This document shows positions 45,371 to 57,900 of a stretch of 64,000 bases of DNA, piece by piece. Origin of the DNA: Lobosporangium transversale (lineage: Eukaryota; Mortierellomycota; Mortierellomycetes; Mortierellales; Mortierellaceae); contig NW_019028987.1 of the NCBI RefSeq assembly GCF_002105155.1, positions 302,501 to 366,500 of the forward strand, given 5' to 3'. Both the position numbers and the translations under genes were made by a program. Below the pieces are notes generated by a model. That model saw nothing but the letters and a program-made list of their open reading frames with translations, made no database searches and was not told where the DNA came from. Each line of letters starts with the position of its first letter. Position 1 is the stretch's first letter.

Positions 45371-47620
45371 GCTTGTTAGTGAAATAAACATTAGTATTTA
45401 AATTATTTACAAGACTTTCCATGATCGCAATTGCTAAAGGCGTGCCTTATTTTTGTCTATGTGAAATGAGCTCCCTACTTCACATTCTTCCGAATTGCCC
45501 GCTTTGAATCATCTACTTGCCCGTATTTTTGATAACAACCGGAAGGCGCTATCCAATCAAAAGTAAACGCCCATCCGACCTGCGAGCATCGTGGGACAAG
45601 ACTTTGCTTGGTAACATGTATAAAAGCTCCCGCGTTTTTCTTTCGTTTTTTTTTTCTGTTTATTTGTTTGTTTGCTTGCCTGATTGTTTATTTATTTGTT
45701 TGAAGAACAAACAGGTCTTCACCCTTTTTTCATCATGAATAAAGAATGGCTACATGTGTCTTTTCAAACCATGCTAATGCCCACTTCGGTCAAGATTACT
45801 ACGACCACCATTATTGCCTTAAATACTTATTCGGGTTATTCAAAATTATTCATTAAGAACCACTTCATTTTTTGAGAGTTCATGATAAGAGAAGAAAGAA
45901 TGCCGTAAGTGTACACCGATCGTTGAGAATAAAGTAATGAACGAAGAATACGATGCTTGATATTTCAATATTGTACCAGGCCTTGATGCAATTGTGTTTA
46001 TAATGAAGAGACACACAAAATATGAAGGATTAAATGCTTGTAATATAAAAAAGGCCTATTGTATAATGCAATACAAATTTGATGAGGGTGATCTGCATGA
46101 TCCACATGTATTTGTTTCTAATCAAAGAATTAGATTGCCAGAATATCCTTTAAAGAAGTGTCTAGATTTTGTTTTGACTTATTCAATTGTATTTGATGTC
46201 TGTCATAAACATTGTTTTGAGAGCATCCTTGAGAGACTCCTCCTTATCTTTTACAAAACAGTTGAAGTCCTTACTAACGGTTCAAGAAGGATTAAGTAAA
46301 AGATCTTCGCACAGATACATTCATGTAGACAGAAGCATACTGGCGTGTGCATTATAAATGTATATATATATATGATGCGCACATCTAACCTCGACATGCA
46401 AAACAGACTCCGACATGACGCGCTGCCTTTGACTTGGAGAATTATCTCAGTTGTGGTTGGACCAAAAATGTGGGGAGAAAGCCAGGGCTTGCTGAGATGG
46501 TTGCTCAATCACAAAAAAGCTGAAAGGGGGAACCCCGCATGAAATGAGCGAATCAGAAAAGGCGTCTCACATGCATCTTTGTTGGTTCTTAATCTCTTTC
46601 ATTCTGTGTCACTTGAAATGGAAACGCTGCGCCAAAAGAAGCAAGTGAAAAAAGAAAAAAATGCGGGCAACTTTATTTTTGTTGGACTTGTTCACCAAAC
46701 ATGGTGATGTGCCTTTAAACGCCTGCCCAACCTTGCCCTATCATCTTATCATAAAGATAGAGCCATACGCCTTGTCATCAGTAAGCAGTTGAATGAAGAG
46801 GTATGAGTCTAGAGCATCCTAGTACTCTTCTTATCTTTACCATTCATTATCCTTAATGCCCAATAAGCTCTACATGTACTTCCGAATCAAATTCGGCAAA
46901 GGGAATATAACAGTAAGACAACTCGATTCTCAATCATCATCCTTCTAGCGCCTATTTCCTTTAGTGCAGAGCCAAAGTAATCATTTGCGTCAACCTTACA
47001 ATCTCTCCTCTGCTAGTGGTTCCTGTTCGAGAAATTATTCTATGGCTTTGTTGATTTGGATGCTTTAGTAAAAAAAAAAAAAAAGTGTACGTATCATGGA
47101 AGACGTTGAGGTTTGTATGACAAAAAACAAACAAAAAAAAGTGGATAGTGAGAGCGCAGGTCAGGATGTGTCGGAGAATGTAGTAAACCTTGACCCCGCA
47201 TTTGAGAAAATACCATTAATGGACTTTTCATCTTTGATAGACCCCACATTTAAGTTTTTTAGGATTGGGTTTGAGCAGGTGAGCATGCATGGACAAGGAC
47301 ACGATCCAAAAGAGACAGGTGTTTACGCTTGATTCTTTAGTGTGTGTGTATCTTAATAACTAACATGAATGGAACCATGTGCTGAATGGTAACGCCCAGA
47401 GGCAATCCCACTACTCATCCTTGTTCATCCTTGTCTCACATGAAGACACATAAATATCACCATCTGTCTTTTTCTCTTTTCTTTTTTTCTTCTTGCTTTT
47501 TAGACTAGCGCTCAAGCTCTCCTCCTCTTTCTTCTTTACTCATTTGGATTCTGATCTCTTCCCAACAAGCCAGAAGGTTCTCATTGTCATTAATAAGATT
47601 ACACTACATCTAATTCACCC
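45371..47620. other. Spacer between PUS10 and the purine permease
   Basis: 2.25 kb without a recognised gene. It includes TGTT-type repeats near 45655-45705, a very AT-rich block (about 45840-46370) with an unassigned open frame, CTTATC (GATA-type) sites at 46745 and 46830 and an A-rich run near 47070. The proximal permease promoter is pyrimidine-rich (47460-47530). Confidence 0.5.
46003..46299 (+). CDS. Unassigned AT-rich open frame, 98 residues
   Basis: An open frame from ATG 46003 encodes a mixed-charge, Cys-containing sequence (such as MQYKFDEGDLHDPHVFVSN and VFDVCHKHCFESILERLLLI). It is far more AT-rich than neighbouring genes. I recognise no family and see no supporting splice or promoter signal. 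It may be chance, a lineage-specific gene or a relic. Confidence 0.15.
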   Translation: MKRHTKYEGLNACNIKKAYCIMQYKFDEGDLHDPHVFVSNQRIRLPEYPLKKCLDFVLTYSIVFDVCHKHCFESILERLLLIFYKTVEVLTNGSRRIK

Positions 47621-49576
47621 ATGCCCGAAATTACGCAGGAACCCGAGGCTACATCGCCTCCGGTTTTCATTCTCGATCCCCATGCCAACCGCACAAGGGA
47701 AGAGGACATCGATCTCTCTCACACAGTAGGAAAGGTCCCGACCTGGCAAACCATTCAGCAATCTATAGGAACTCGCTCTGGCTGGCTTGGTGATTATGAC
47801 TATGGTTTTCTCTGCACACCAACACTCCCTGGTTTTACTGTTCCAAGGATCCCGCCATTCTTTGGTTTGAAAGACAGACTTCCCCTGGTTCTAGCTATCA
47901 TCATGGGTAAAAAGAATATAATTCTTTCTCTTACTGCGATCACAATTTCTGCCCTGAACCTCATTAATATTAATTCTTTAATTCATTCTCTCTCCCTCCT
48001 TTTCCTCCATAAAATATAAGGTTTCCAACATGCATTGGCTATGATTGCAGGAGTTGTTACTCCTGCTATCATCATGTCTGGAACAGGCAGTCATGGCCTC
48101 AATTTTCCACCAGCCATGCGTACACAAATGGTGTCCACATCTTTGATCACATCTGGTTTGCTCTCATTGGTACAAATCACACGTTTCAGGCTCGGAAAAT
48201 CGCGATATTTTCTTGGAACGGGCTTACTGTCAGTGGTGGGCACCAGTTTCATCTTCTTGCCTGTCCTCCAGAGCTCTGTCTTCAACATGTATGCTTCGGG
48301 GTTCTGTGAGAGCTTTGTGGATGCATCGGGTACTCGTATCTATTCATCATGCCCTCAAGCTTGGGGTGCATTTCTTGGCACATGTATGATCTGCAGTCTT
48401 TTGCCCATCTGTCTGTCGTTCCTCCCTCCTCGTGTGCTCAAGAAGGTCTTCCCACCTATTGTTACCGGTGTCACTGTCATGCTGATTGGAGTCCATCTTG
48501 TCACATCTGGAATGTCTCAATGGGGTGGCGGAAATGGTCCATGTAAATCCAGACCAACCACTGGTCCCTTTGTGAATTGCCCTAACAACAATGCCCCCCG
48601 TGCAGCCCCTTGGGGAGACGCTCAGTGGATTGGTTTAGGCTTCTTGGTCTTCTTTGTCATCATGGTCGTTGAATTCTTTGGTTCTCCTTTTATGAAGAAT
48701 GCACAGGTTGTGCTTGGTCTCATTGTCGGAATGATTGTGGCAGTAACCATGGGATACACTGACTCATCATCGATTGATGCATCGCCTACAGTTACTTTTC
48801 TCTGGACTAAGACCTACCCACTCTCGATTTATCCACCCGCAATTATACCGTTATTAATCACATACACATTGGCCATGGTTGAAAGTATTGGAGACATCAC
48901 TGCTTCTTGTGAAGTCTCGCACCTATCCGTTGAAGGTCGCGAGTTCGAATCGCGATTGCAGGGTGGAATCCTAGCAGACGGTCTTGCCGGCTGCCTTGCG
49001 CCCCTTTTCATGAATTCGCCTATGAGTTGCTATGCACAAAACAACGGCATCATCTCCCTCACACGCTGTGCGAACACTCTTGCTGGATATATGTGCTGCT
49101 TCTTCCTGGTCCTCATGGGTGTCTTCTCCAAATTTGGAGCTCTCTTTCTCATGGTACCCGATGCCGTGCTTGGAGGTATGACCACCTTCCTGTTTTCTAG
49201 TGTCGTTGTCTCTGGTATCCGTATCTTGTCCTTCCTGCCATGGACTCGCCGTGAGCGCTTCATTGTTGCGACAGCATTGACTCTGGGTATGGGAACGTCT
49301 GTGGTCCCGGGTGTGTTGACACATATGTTCAGCTACACTGGTACGAATCCTTTTGTCACTTCATTGATCAACTCTGCCAACATTGTTCTGGACACCGGCT
49401 TTGCACTGGGTGCGATTGTCAGCTGCATCTTGAACGCACTCCTACCTTCAAACCCACCCATGGCTGCAGAGCCAATCATTGATCGCCATGGACCTGTTCC
49501 TTCCAATAAGGAGATCGAGGAAATGCAGGTTGAAGCACAGTCCATCCATGAGAGTATGCTTAGTGTCAAGCACTAA
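47621..49576 (+). CDS. Purine permease of the NAT/NCS2 family (UapA/UapC type)
   Basis: This encodes a 613-residue nucleobase-ascorbate transporter expected to import uric acid and xanthine with protons across the plasma membrane. Exon 1 is 47621-47906 and exon 2 48021-49576; the phase-1 splice joins G to FQHALAMIAGVVTPAIIMSG, which contains the QH motif of TM1. Later signatures are GFCESFVDASGTRIYSSCPQ (external loop), CPNNNAPRAAPWGDAQWIGL, TYTLAMVESIGDITASCEVS and the NAT signature AQNNGIISLTRCANTLAGYM, matching Q-N-x-G-x4-T-R. The substrate-contact Glu and Gln of UapA (in VESIGD and AQNNG) are conserved. The C-terminus is about 55 residues and hydrophilic. A genomic A26 run starts 15 nt after the stop. 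Confidence 0.95.
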
Positions 49577-49791
49577 ATGCTCTTGTTAAGAGGAAAAAAA
49601 AAAAAAAAAAAAAAAAATGACGGAAAGAGAGTTATACCAAGTCTGTGCTTTTCTTGCCCTACAGTTTTCACTTGTGTCTTTATTACCCATCCTTGTAATT
49701 TGTATAGTCTTGTTTTTAATTATCATGTTATACACACAACCCACTTTTCTTTGTAAATATCAATGGCGCCAGATGAGGGGTCGTAAATTAT

Positions 49792-49797
49792 AATAAA
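49792..49797 (+). terminator. AATAAA, candidate polyadenylation signal of the purine permease
   Basis: AATAAA 216 nt after the permease stop, just before the convergent GT15 stop codon at 49810. Confidence 0.4.
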
Positions 49798-49809
49798 AAA
49801 GTATCATTT

Positions 49810-50223
49810 CTATGAAATAAGATTTTGACTTGTCTTCGATACATACAATACACATTTTGCTTCCTTATTGCACTCTAACCGACGCTTCATCTGGGGGCTT
49901 TTGGTTTGGCCTAGCCAAAACGGGGTACAGCTAAGATGAAGAGGTAGATTGTTCAATTGTGGGTCACAGGGACAATCTTGAGGACAGTACGCAATCGGAG
50001 CAGTGCTTGAATCTAGACGCCATCCAAGGTTCTTCATGAACGTGATATCTGTCCGGCGGTTAAGAAGCGATAACCCAATCGTCACCACGGCCGCATCATT
50101 CCATTTCTCATAATAGATAGGTCCTTCTTGATCAATAAAGTCAAAGTACGCCTTGTACTCAGGCGAGCGAAAGAAATCGACACGTCCTATTGAGTTCTCG
50201 ACGCTGTATGTACACGCCGCACT

Positions 50224-50260
<37 letters not shown>

Positions 50261-51509
50261 TGAACGAAGTAAGTATATATGCTTTTTGGTAAATGACGGA
50301 GATAATTTAAAATTCATGCTTGTCTTATGGCTTACAAAGCATCTTTGGATTCCCTCATCAAAAAGCTCTCGTCATTAGAGTCAGATATAAGTTCTGGATG
50401 TGTTTCCTTAAATTTTTGAATGATTGTCCATGCTCCTGGAACACCGATTTCGTTGATTGAGGAAGACAACGACCATGCTAATGAAGCCGAAGCAAGTATG
50501 AGAGGGTGAATAGGTTAGGCTTATTTCTTTGCCATATGGACGCTCCTTTTTTATGCTCCTATAAAGGTTTGGTTGGCGCCATACCCAGTTTCTTCCCTGA
50601 AGCCTCCATAGCCAACATAGGATCCTCCTCAATATCACAAAATATTTCCACACCTGGGTCGATTCGCCAAAAAATGTCATATGGGTCCAATAGCTCATGT
50701 TGCGCTAAATATCCACTTGTATATCGCCATTTGTGCCTTGTAAGTAGTGATGTCTTATTCATGCCTAGTTTTTTCCTTGTATAGTCTGCATTCCTGACCT
50801 TGGCCGCTTCAATCCATTTGGGAAGCCGCCATTGATCATGAGGAATGAGTCCGAAAGTTATTGAACCTTTTGATAGTTGCTTTACCAAATTCCGTGAGCG
50901 AACTGTGAAGGGAATAGAAGAAAGAATGACCCAAGGATAATTACGACCACGATTGAACCGATCCTCAGCGTGGCGGACCGTTTCACGAACACGCTGTAGC
51001 TCCACTTCATGCGCCAACATCACTAAGACTCCATTAGCCTTTTTGATTCTATAGACAACACTTTCTTCTTCAGGTGCCCCTTCTCTAGCGAGGAACTCGC
51101 CTTGCCGGTTATCGGCCGAGAGGTTCTTTTTATCGTTGCCTTCTTCAATGCTATTAGTATCTTCATTGTTAGCCGGCGTCAGTGTATGGTCTCTATAACG
51201 ACTGCCATATTGTATTGCAGCAAGCTGATCTTGAAACTGTTGGCGCCCTATGGTGCTTCCAGCCTCTATCTCCTGGATATTGTGAGCACTGCTGAGTGCC
51301 AGCGAAGAGTACCGCTGTTCCGCTCCTAGCTCCGATATATGCTCTTTAACTTCCTCTCCCTCAGCCACAATGGTCTTCGACTTGATCACATTGGACTCAT
51401 ATCGATCAGACGCAAAAGCTATCAAGAGTAGATGGCTGAGCCCTAACAATACGGTAAAGAGGACAATGGTACGGATGATTCTAAGGTAGCGGCTTGGTGC
51501 ATAGGCCAT
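49810..51509 (-). CDS. GT15-family alpha-1,2-mannosyltransferase (KRE2/MNT1 type)
   Basis: This encodes a Golgi type II membrane enzyme of about 490 residues that adds alpha-1,2-mannose to O- and N-linked glycans using GDP-mannose. ATG 51509 starts a short cytosolic tail and a signal anchor (IIRTIVLFTVLLGLSHLLLIAFA). After a variable stem, the catalytic domain shows NGVLVMLAHEVELQRVRETV, RFNRGRNYPWVILSSIPFT, HKWRYTSGYLAQHELLDPYD, IFWRIDPGVEIFCDIEEDP, then in exon 2 AWSLSSSINEIGVPGAWTII and in exon 3 SVENSIGRVDFFRSPEYKAY and EGPIYYEKWNDAAVVTIGLS. The family hallmark YYWRVEP/DP-type motif is FWRIDP here. Exon 1 is 51509-50585 and exon 2 starts at 50478; the splice was placed by matching family sequence. 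Confidence 0.93.
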
Positions 51510-51807
51510 GGCGGTTCAGAACTTTCATAGACACGTTTCTATTCACCAATTTCCTCCGAAGTCTCTGATTTTATAATGGTTTGAAATCTTTTTTCTGTCA
51601 AACGCGAGTGTTAAAAAAAAAAAAAAAAAAAAAAAAACCTTTCTAGCCCCGTGAAGAGACGACAACCTGACTGTGGATAAGGGATTAATGAGAATTGGAC
51701 AAAAAAAAAAAAACAAAGGCAGCGAAAGGGAAGGAAAAATAAGAAGGGGATCATTATTAATTGGAATGTTATGGGTAGCATTCTCAAAAACACGCGTTTT
51801 TGCCTCA

Positions 51808-52330
51808 CTAGGATAGGTTTAAATGTCTAAAAAGTTTATTATCCCTCCAATGTCCACGAAGTGAATGTATTTTGGTATCCCCTTGAAATTCATAATAACA
51901 TGTCCCATTATTCATATAAAGGGTTGGTAAATAGCACGCTTGTGTGGAAAAGAGGAGAGAAAGAGAAAAGAGGGGAGAAAGGAAAAAGAGGGAAGGAATG
52001 ACAGGAATGGTAGAAAAAAGAAAAAAAGAAAAAGGAAAAAAAAAAGCAATCGGCTTGCTTACTACATTATTGACGACTCTTGCCGAACGTTCTCTAAGAC
52101 AAAGCTCTCGCATGCTCGTATAGAACTCTGAACATTTGCTTGGGCTGGTATCCCAACAACCAGACCAATAATCCCTTCTAGGACTGGTACGGCTACGCGT
52201 ATATGCACCCAACCTAGGACAGCCTCACATGACCAGCACTTCTCTACCCCGGACGCAAATCCCCACAGTGGGTTGCGCTGACGACATCCATAAAGCCACC
52301 TGTCTGGACAATCATAAGCGCTAGTATCAA
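51808..52330 (-). other. Unassigned Cys/Trp-containing open frames, possible small gene
   Basis: On the minus strand one frame reads DTSAYDCPDRWLYGCRQRNP and KCWSCEAVLG (about 52215-52335). Through a possible acceptor (ctag) another reads RDYWSGCWDTSPSKCSEF (about 52130-52190). A further frame near 51830-51950 has CYLPTLYMNNGTCYYEFQGD. The splice phases I tried do not join all three. This could be a small Cys-rich protein gene, a relic or noncoding. Confidence 0.2.
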
Positions 52331-52376
52331 TAACTTAAACATATTTATATTATTTTTACTCCGAAGCTTCCAATGG

Positions 52377-52679
52377 TTATGAACAATAAAGGTGATCTAA
52401 CGTTCGAACGAGAGGGTCCAGAAAAGGTGGCAAGAGATGATTCAGGAGGAAACTATTGTGAGAGGGATCGTTCTGTTGTAAGATTATAAGATGATCTATA
52501 TCTTGTTCAGACCACTCTGCTCGTTAGTGAGGGTATTCATGCACAGCCTCCGCGTAGAAAACAAGCTTCTTCTGTTGGGAACTATAGCAGACGCTGAGTA
52601 AATCAGCTTGAGGAATATCGTTCATTTGCCCTCTAACCAAGTAATTGTGGTTTTTGCTGGTCCAATTTTCTTGTAATGG
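52377..52679 (-). pseudogene. Unassigned protein-like frame with one internal stop
   Basis: About 100 codons on the minus strand stay open apart from one TAA. Parts look constrained: GQMNDIPQADLLSVCY, KKLVFYAEAVHEYP, then after the stop EWSEQDIDHLIILQQNDPSH and LLNHLLPPFLDPLVRTL. The frame ends at a TAA (52377-52379). No family recognised. It could be a relic of a neighbouring gene lost by mutation, or a missed intron could remove the stop. Confidence 0.25.
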
Positions 52680-52999
52680 TCGTATCTTTCTCGACTTGGA
52701 CAAGTTATATTATTTGTGATCTATCCTAAATACTTGTTTGAAACAACCCTATTTATCAACGTATGTGTTGTTGTGGCTAGTACCGAGCAAGCTAAAAAAG
52801 TCATGGCACTCCAAACACATAGTGACGCCCCATCTCTCCATGAAGGAAAGAAATCGAGATAGAGATCTGCTATTGCATTCGGTACAAATGAATCAGTTCT
52901 GGATATGGGAGATGTATTATGTAAAATAGCGAGAAATTTATAGCTCTAAAGTACAATTGACTATTAATAAATCATAAGTCATGATTCGGCTCTTGTGGA

Positions 53000-55900
53000 T
53001 CATGATTTGCGTGACACCTGTGGCGAACGTTCATCATCACCATCGAGTCCGTCATCTTCCAGGGTCACTGTTTCTACATTTTCGTGTCGCCCATGACTTG
53101 ATCGCCTCCTAGGAACCATTTGACCTTCAGACAGTGACGACTTTCTATTTTTTTTTCGTTTATCCGAAAGGCCACGACTCCTTGACATTGCGGAATCGTC
53201 ATCAGCTTGAGTGCCTTCATCCTCATCCCCATTCTGAGCGAGGTCTCCCCCCGCCTCCTGTCTTTCCAGTGGTGAAAGATATACTGTTGTCTCTGGACGC
53301 ATTCTAGTGTCTAGTAAGGCTGATACATGCTCCTCTGCGCCTATATTCAAATCTAAGCTCATACTTTGCCCATTATGAGCGATAGCGTCTTCCACTAGAT
53401 ACGAAGCATTGTGAGAACTTTTTCGTTTCGAACGTGATGACATATCTCGAATAAGCTGTGGCCGTTGTTCCTTAACAGATGCATCCATTCCAACAGTGGC
53501 TTCAGTCATTTGACCTAAAGATTTACCCTTCCTGCCTATTACCGCCACTGTCTCCTCCTGGTCAAGATATGTTTCTTCTGTCCCTCTCTTGTCATTATGA
53601 CTTGAATGCTCTCCAATACCATGCTGCCTCTCCCAGTCCCCAAGTACGCCTGCAGAAGCATTATCTGGTACGCTCTTTGATGTCGTGTCCAAGACTGAAT
53701 CTGAAACGAAGCCAATATCCTCCTCTTCCTCTTTAAATGTTTTGCAAACCATTTCTGGAGCCTTGATCGAAGATTCATCGTTCGGGTCGTTCATCGTTTG
53801 TGAAGAGTGGTTATTATCATCTCCATTGAATGACTCGGGTTTGTGGGTGCTGTTTGAAATAGTGTCTATTGGAAAATGTTGAGGCATATCTGAGCCTTCA
53901 AGCGATTCTAGTTTTGTTAAAGCCGTCAAAGATGGTGTAGTGTCCATCCTCAATGAAGACATCGGTCGGATTGATCCTGAGTTATACTGATGGTGACCAT
54001 GGCTATAATAAGTGGCTGATAGCCTCCTCATAACAGGGCTATTAGGCATCGAAATTAGGTTCGGAGGACTCATACGACCAACATCCATATCTCGAGACAT
54101 GTATGCCACATCCGCATCCGATAATTGTCCTTCATCATGGATACCTGAAAGTCCTTGGAAAACAGGGGAGTCTGGCCTGTAGTCGGTCTGAGATGAATTA
54201 CTGTGACTAGGACGCATGACGAGGCGGCCAGGTCCATAGCTGTTCTTTGGAGTTGGATATGGGGTACGGGAAATCGCGGGTTCCTGTTTAAACTGAGGGC
54301 TAGACATATGCGCAAAATCTGGAGATTCGGGTTCATGTGTCTGCGTTGGATGGAATTCAGAACGTGAGCTCGGTATTCTTTCTTCTTCTGCTGGGCCATG
54401 ACTATTATTTATCGCTTCTTCGTTCTGCAATGATATTTCTGGGCCTGGGTGAGGAGACCCTGCCAAAGAGTGACCAGAGCCATTCAAAAGTGTAGACTGA
54501 GTTGTGTGGTTAGGATCAGACGTTACCGGAGCCGTCGGCGAGATTGGCGGTGAATCCTTGATACTATCGCTCGCAAGATCATTTCTTCTATCGCTATGGT
54601 GCCGATGAAGAAGAGTACTTTGATCGAATCGACTTAAGCTTTCTACAGAGCCAATCCTAATAGAAGATGCTGTGCCGTCGGATCTAACTTCTCGTCTCTG
54701 TCCTGAAATAGCTCTGAGTTTTGCCCCAAGGGGGGACTGTTGTATGGCATAATGCATCGCCGTGCTTTTGGTAATAGAGATGAATACAATAATAAAGATG
54801 GTGATAATAGCGCCAACCACGAAGAGCTGTCGTTGGAACATGACCTAAATCGAGTTGGGTTAATTGGTCAACAATTTGAATTCAAGGCTTTTTTTAAATA
54901 ATAAAACAAAATAAAAAAAAAGCCCTAGATACCTGTGATCCAAGCAAATGGACTTGTGAAGAAAGATTAATAAAATCCTGGCGACGCTTTTCTCCCTCTA
55001 CTTCCACATTCATCCTGTAGCTGTATGCCAGCTGATCGTATTTGCGACCCTAATGGTTTCAGTAAAACGAATTGAAGTATCGGTCAGAAAAACTCTTCAG
55101 GTCGTATTTAAAGATTAAAAAGCCAGATTCTTACCAGTGTCTCTAAACGACGCGTCGCCTCATTAAGATGAATTACAAGCTGGTTTATCTTTTGCTCATT
55201 AGACTCTAGAATCTCATTGAAGACGTTGCTCTGCTCCTCCAAGTATTGGTACGACAACGATGAATTAAGTTCAAGTACTTTTAGACGGTTGACAATGTTT
55301 TTGTATACACTCTCCTGGGAGGAATGATGAGGTGATGGTGCTGCATGCGGGGATGAATCTGTTGTTGACGAAGTACTACTAGAAGTTGTACCGACTCCTG
55401 CTGAAGCTGGTTTAGATACACTTGGTGGTTTTGGGGAATGAGTCGATCTAGATTTCGGTGACAGCGTGATCTTTGCAAGCCCAACATTCGCCCACTCTTC
55501 ATCATACTGTATTGAAGCTGGTGAAGTTGAGGGGCGAGGAGGCAAAACATCTGTATAAATAGGGCTCTCAGATGCCGTGAAAGGCTCGAACGATATCAGG
55601 GTTGTATCAGATAATGTAAATTGACCAGTGGTTGCACCATTTTTATCACCAATGTCACGAGTATCCGTGTTCGGTTCATTCAATAAGCTGAGCGATGGCG
55701 AACCTGCATCAGAACTACTTGTGAATGGTAGTGTGACTGCCTGATTATCTGATGAGGCCGCAGTCGATACTTGCAAAGGCGGATCTGTGTGAATCGAATT
55801 CATATGATCCTCTTCGCCTTCGAACACGGTACTGGAATTACCTAATGGTAGTGCTGACTCCAAGGAGGCGCCAGGCGTTTCCAGTGGTTTGCGTTGACTA

Positions 55901-57900
55901 TCATGCTCCTTATCCATTGTCTCACTGGTGCCTGTTTGTGACAGCTTATTCGATTGAGTATCATTAGTGCTAATAAGTTCTGCCGCATCATTAATTGTCG
56001 TGCTCTGCGTCTCCTCCGTCTCTTCTATCTCCTCTGTCTCCTCTGCCTCCTCGGCTTCAGCAGCTTGCCTTGCTTTTTCAAGCTCAGCAAGCCGCTTTTC
56101 CTCTTCAGCCTGCCGTTTTTCTTCTTCTTCTTCCTGCTTTAGCTGTTCCAAGGCTGTAGCTCCATATACACGCAAGAGAGTAATCGGACAATAGTACTCA
56201 TTGCCATAGTGGCTAATAAAGTCAAACCGTATGTAGGTTGCCAGCTGAGGGACGGAGGGTCTAAATACCTAATTTGAAAGAGGTAAAAAGATCATGAGGA
56301 TCAATTTACCAAAATATCTATTGATAACCCACGCCATAAGGTCTCTAACTTACTTGGGCGTCTCTAGTATTCCTGGCTTGAAAATGGCCAAGGATGCTCC
56401 AGCCATCATCTCTAGGCGGATATCTGTTCACAGAGACGACAAACTCCTTGAAAGTTGATGAAAAGAACTCATAATTGCCCAGAACGAATGTGTCGACCAA
56501 AATCTCCTCACAGAGCTCGACGACAAAAAATTTTTCCTTGGTGGAGCATTTATTCAACATGTAGTGGTCTTTGCCCTCATTAAGGATTGCAGTGATGCTA
56601 GTGGCGTCTTTGCTCGCTTTCACAACGCTGGCTGCGCAAGTAGAGGAAGCATGGTTGAATCGGTCTTTTGGATCCTTTGTATACTCTGCTTTAATCCATT
56701 CTATTTCACTACTAGGCTTTTGCCTCAAATCAGGCCCATTTCCGAGCTGATCAGTGATATGTTGAAGCCGATTGTCGCCTCCTTTGCCATTGCCATTGTT
56801 ATCTAAATTTGAAAAAACGAACCCAAGCTCATCCTCGGCGCCAATAGCAACATCCACGGAGCTCTCTTGATATGGTTTACGCTTGCGTTGTTTGCGATCG
56901 TTATAGTCTGTAAGCCTTTTCTTTTCCAAGACCTGCTTGCGCCACTGTTCATATGAAGGTATATGTCGCTCAATTTGGGGAGGGCTGCTGGTCATTAGTT
57001 TAGCTGTAGCAATTGAGGACGCAGTGTCGACTATACCTGTCGAGTGTCGTGCCTCTATAATTGAAGATTGAACATGTTGTGATGGGTGGACAGCGATATG
57101 ATCGGAGGATGTGTCTGAATTGATTATGGAGCCCTCAAAAACTGTCTCGCGACTCAATTCGCTATCAGTAGATGTAAAGTTCTTAGCCTGTGTTTTTGAT
57201 CCTGACTCGCGAGAATAGACTACGAATGTTGATCCAGCAATAGTTGGACTCGATGCTGGCTGGTTAGGAGGGATGGCCTGGTGCTCATACTCCACATAAT
57301 CTTCATATATTTCAGTTGATGAAGCTGTTGCTACTTCTGCGTCGCCTTTTGTTTGGCTTTTGTCTCTAATGGCAATGTGATCGCTGTCCTCATCTTCCTC
57401 TTGTCCTACGATCTAATTATTTTTATTCGTTAGATTTTTTAGATTTTTTGTTGACCAGTGTTTATAGTGCCATGAAGAGACTCGGATTTAGAAGGGGAAA
57501 GGCAGCTTACTTCATCCTGAGCGCTCTGAGTCTTTTCGTCCAAAAGAAGTCTGCCATCAACATAGCTATACAGACAATAAGGGTATGGCCAGTGTGGACA
57601 TCGTCTTTCTTGATATAGCAATGTAGGATCGTCTTGTCGGAGACAGACACACAGGTATGGCTGTAAGTGCTCGAGCGTGTGAGAGTGTAAAGGTGTCTTG
57701 ATGCTGCTATTGCTATTTTGATGGTGGCTGTCCTGTCCAATATCTTTTGGATGAGATTGGCCGCTTGTTATATCTGTGGAGTGTTCGACATGGAAAAAGG
57801 CATGGACAGGGCAAACAGACTGCAGGGCTACAGTCATCAGCACAGCGTGGATAAGAAAGGCTGGCCAGAGCTTTTTACTGCAGGCCAGAGCAACTGCCAT
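53000..57900 (-). CDS. SUN-domain ER membrane protein, Slp1/SUCO type
   Basis: This encodes a large ER protein of about 1,500 residues. Yeast Slp1 of this type, with Emp65, guards soluble proteins during folding in the ER. The ATG at 57900 starts a signal peptide (LIHAVLMTVALQSVCPVHAF). After a Cys-containing, Ser-rich lumenal region comes the SUN domain: CSTKEKFFVVELCEEILVDT, LGNYEFFSSTFKEFVVSVNR, then after an intron FRPSVPQLATYIRFDFISHY and YYCPITLLRVYGATALEQLK. A Glu-rich segment, a helical region (YQYLEEQSNVFNEILESNEQ) and a transmembrane helix (LFVVGAIITIFIIVFISI) follow. The long C-terminal tail is Ser/Pro-rich and probably cytosolic and disordered. There are at least five exons. Its start faces that of MCD4 across 288 nt. 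The Slp1/SUCO subgroup is favoured over nuclear-envelope SUN proteins because the domain is central and the anchor C-terminal to it. Confidence 0.9.

Larger units (their letters stand above)
51510..52999. other. Spacer with possible coding relics
   Basis: Between the GT15 start and the SUN-protein stop. It has an A26 run (51612-51637), purine-rich sequence (51940-52045) and, on the minus strand, two protein-like but unassigned stretches (51808-52330 and 52377-52679). No confident gene. Confidence 0.5.

Noticed and set aside
47096-47332. 78-residue open frame before the purine permease
   Set aside because: No recognisable family, follows an A-rich run and has no coding features beyond being open; kept only as spacer.
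48920-48960. Sequence GAGTTCGAATCGCGA resembling a tRNA T-arm
   Set aside because: It lies inside the purine permease coding frame, and no acceptor or anticodon arm can be drawn around it.
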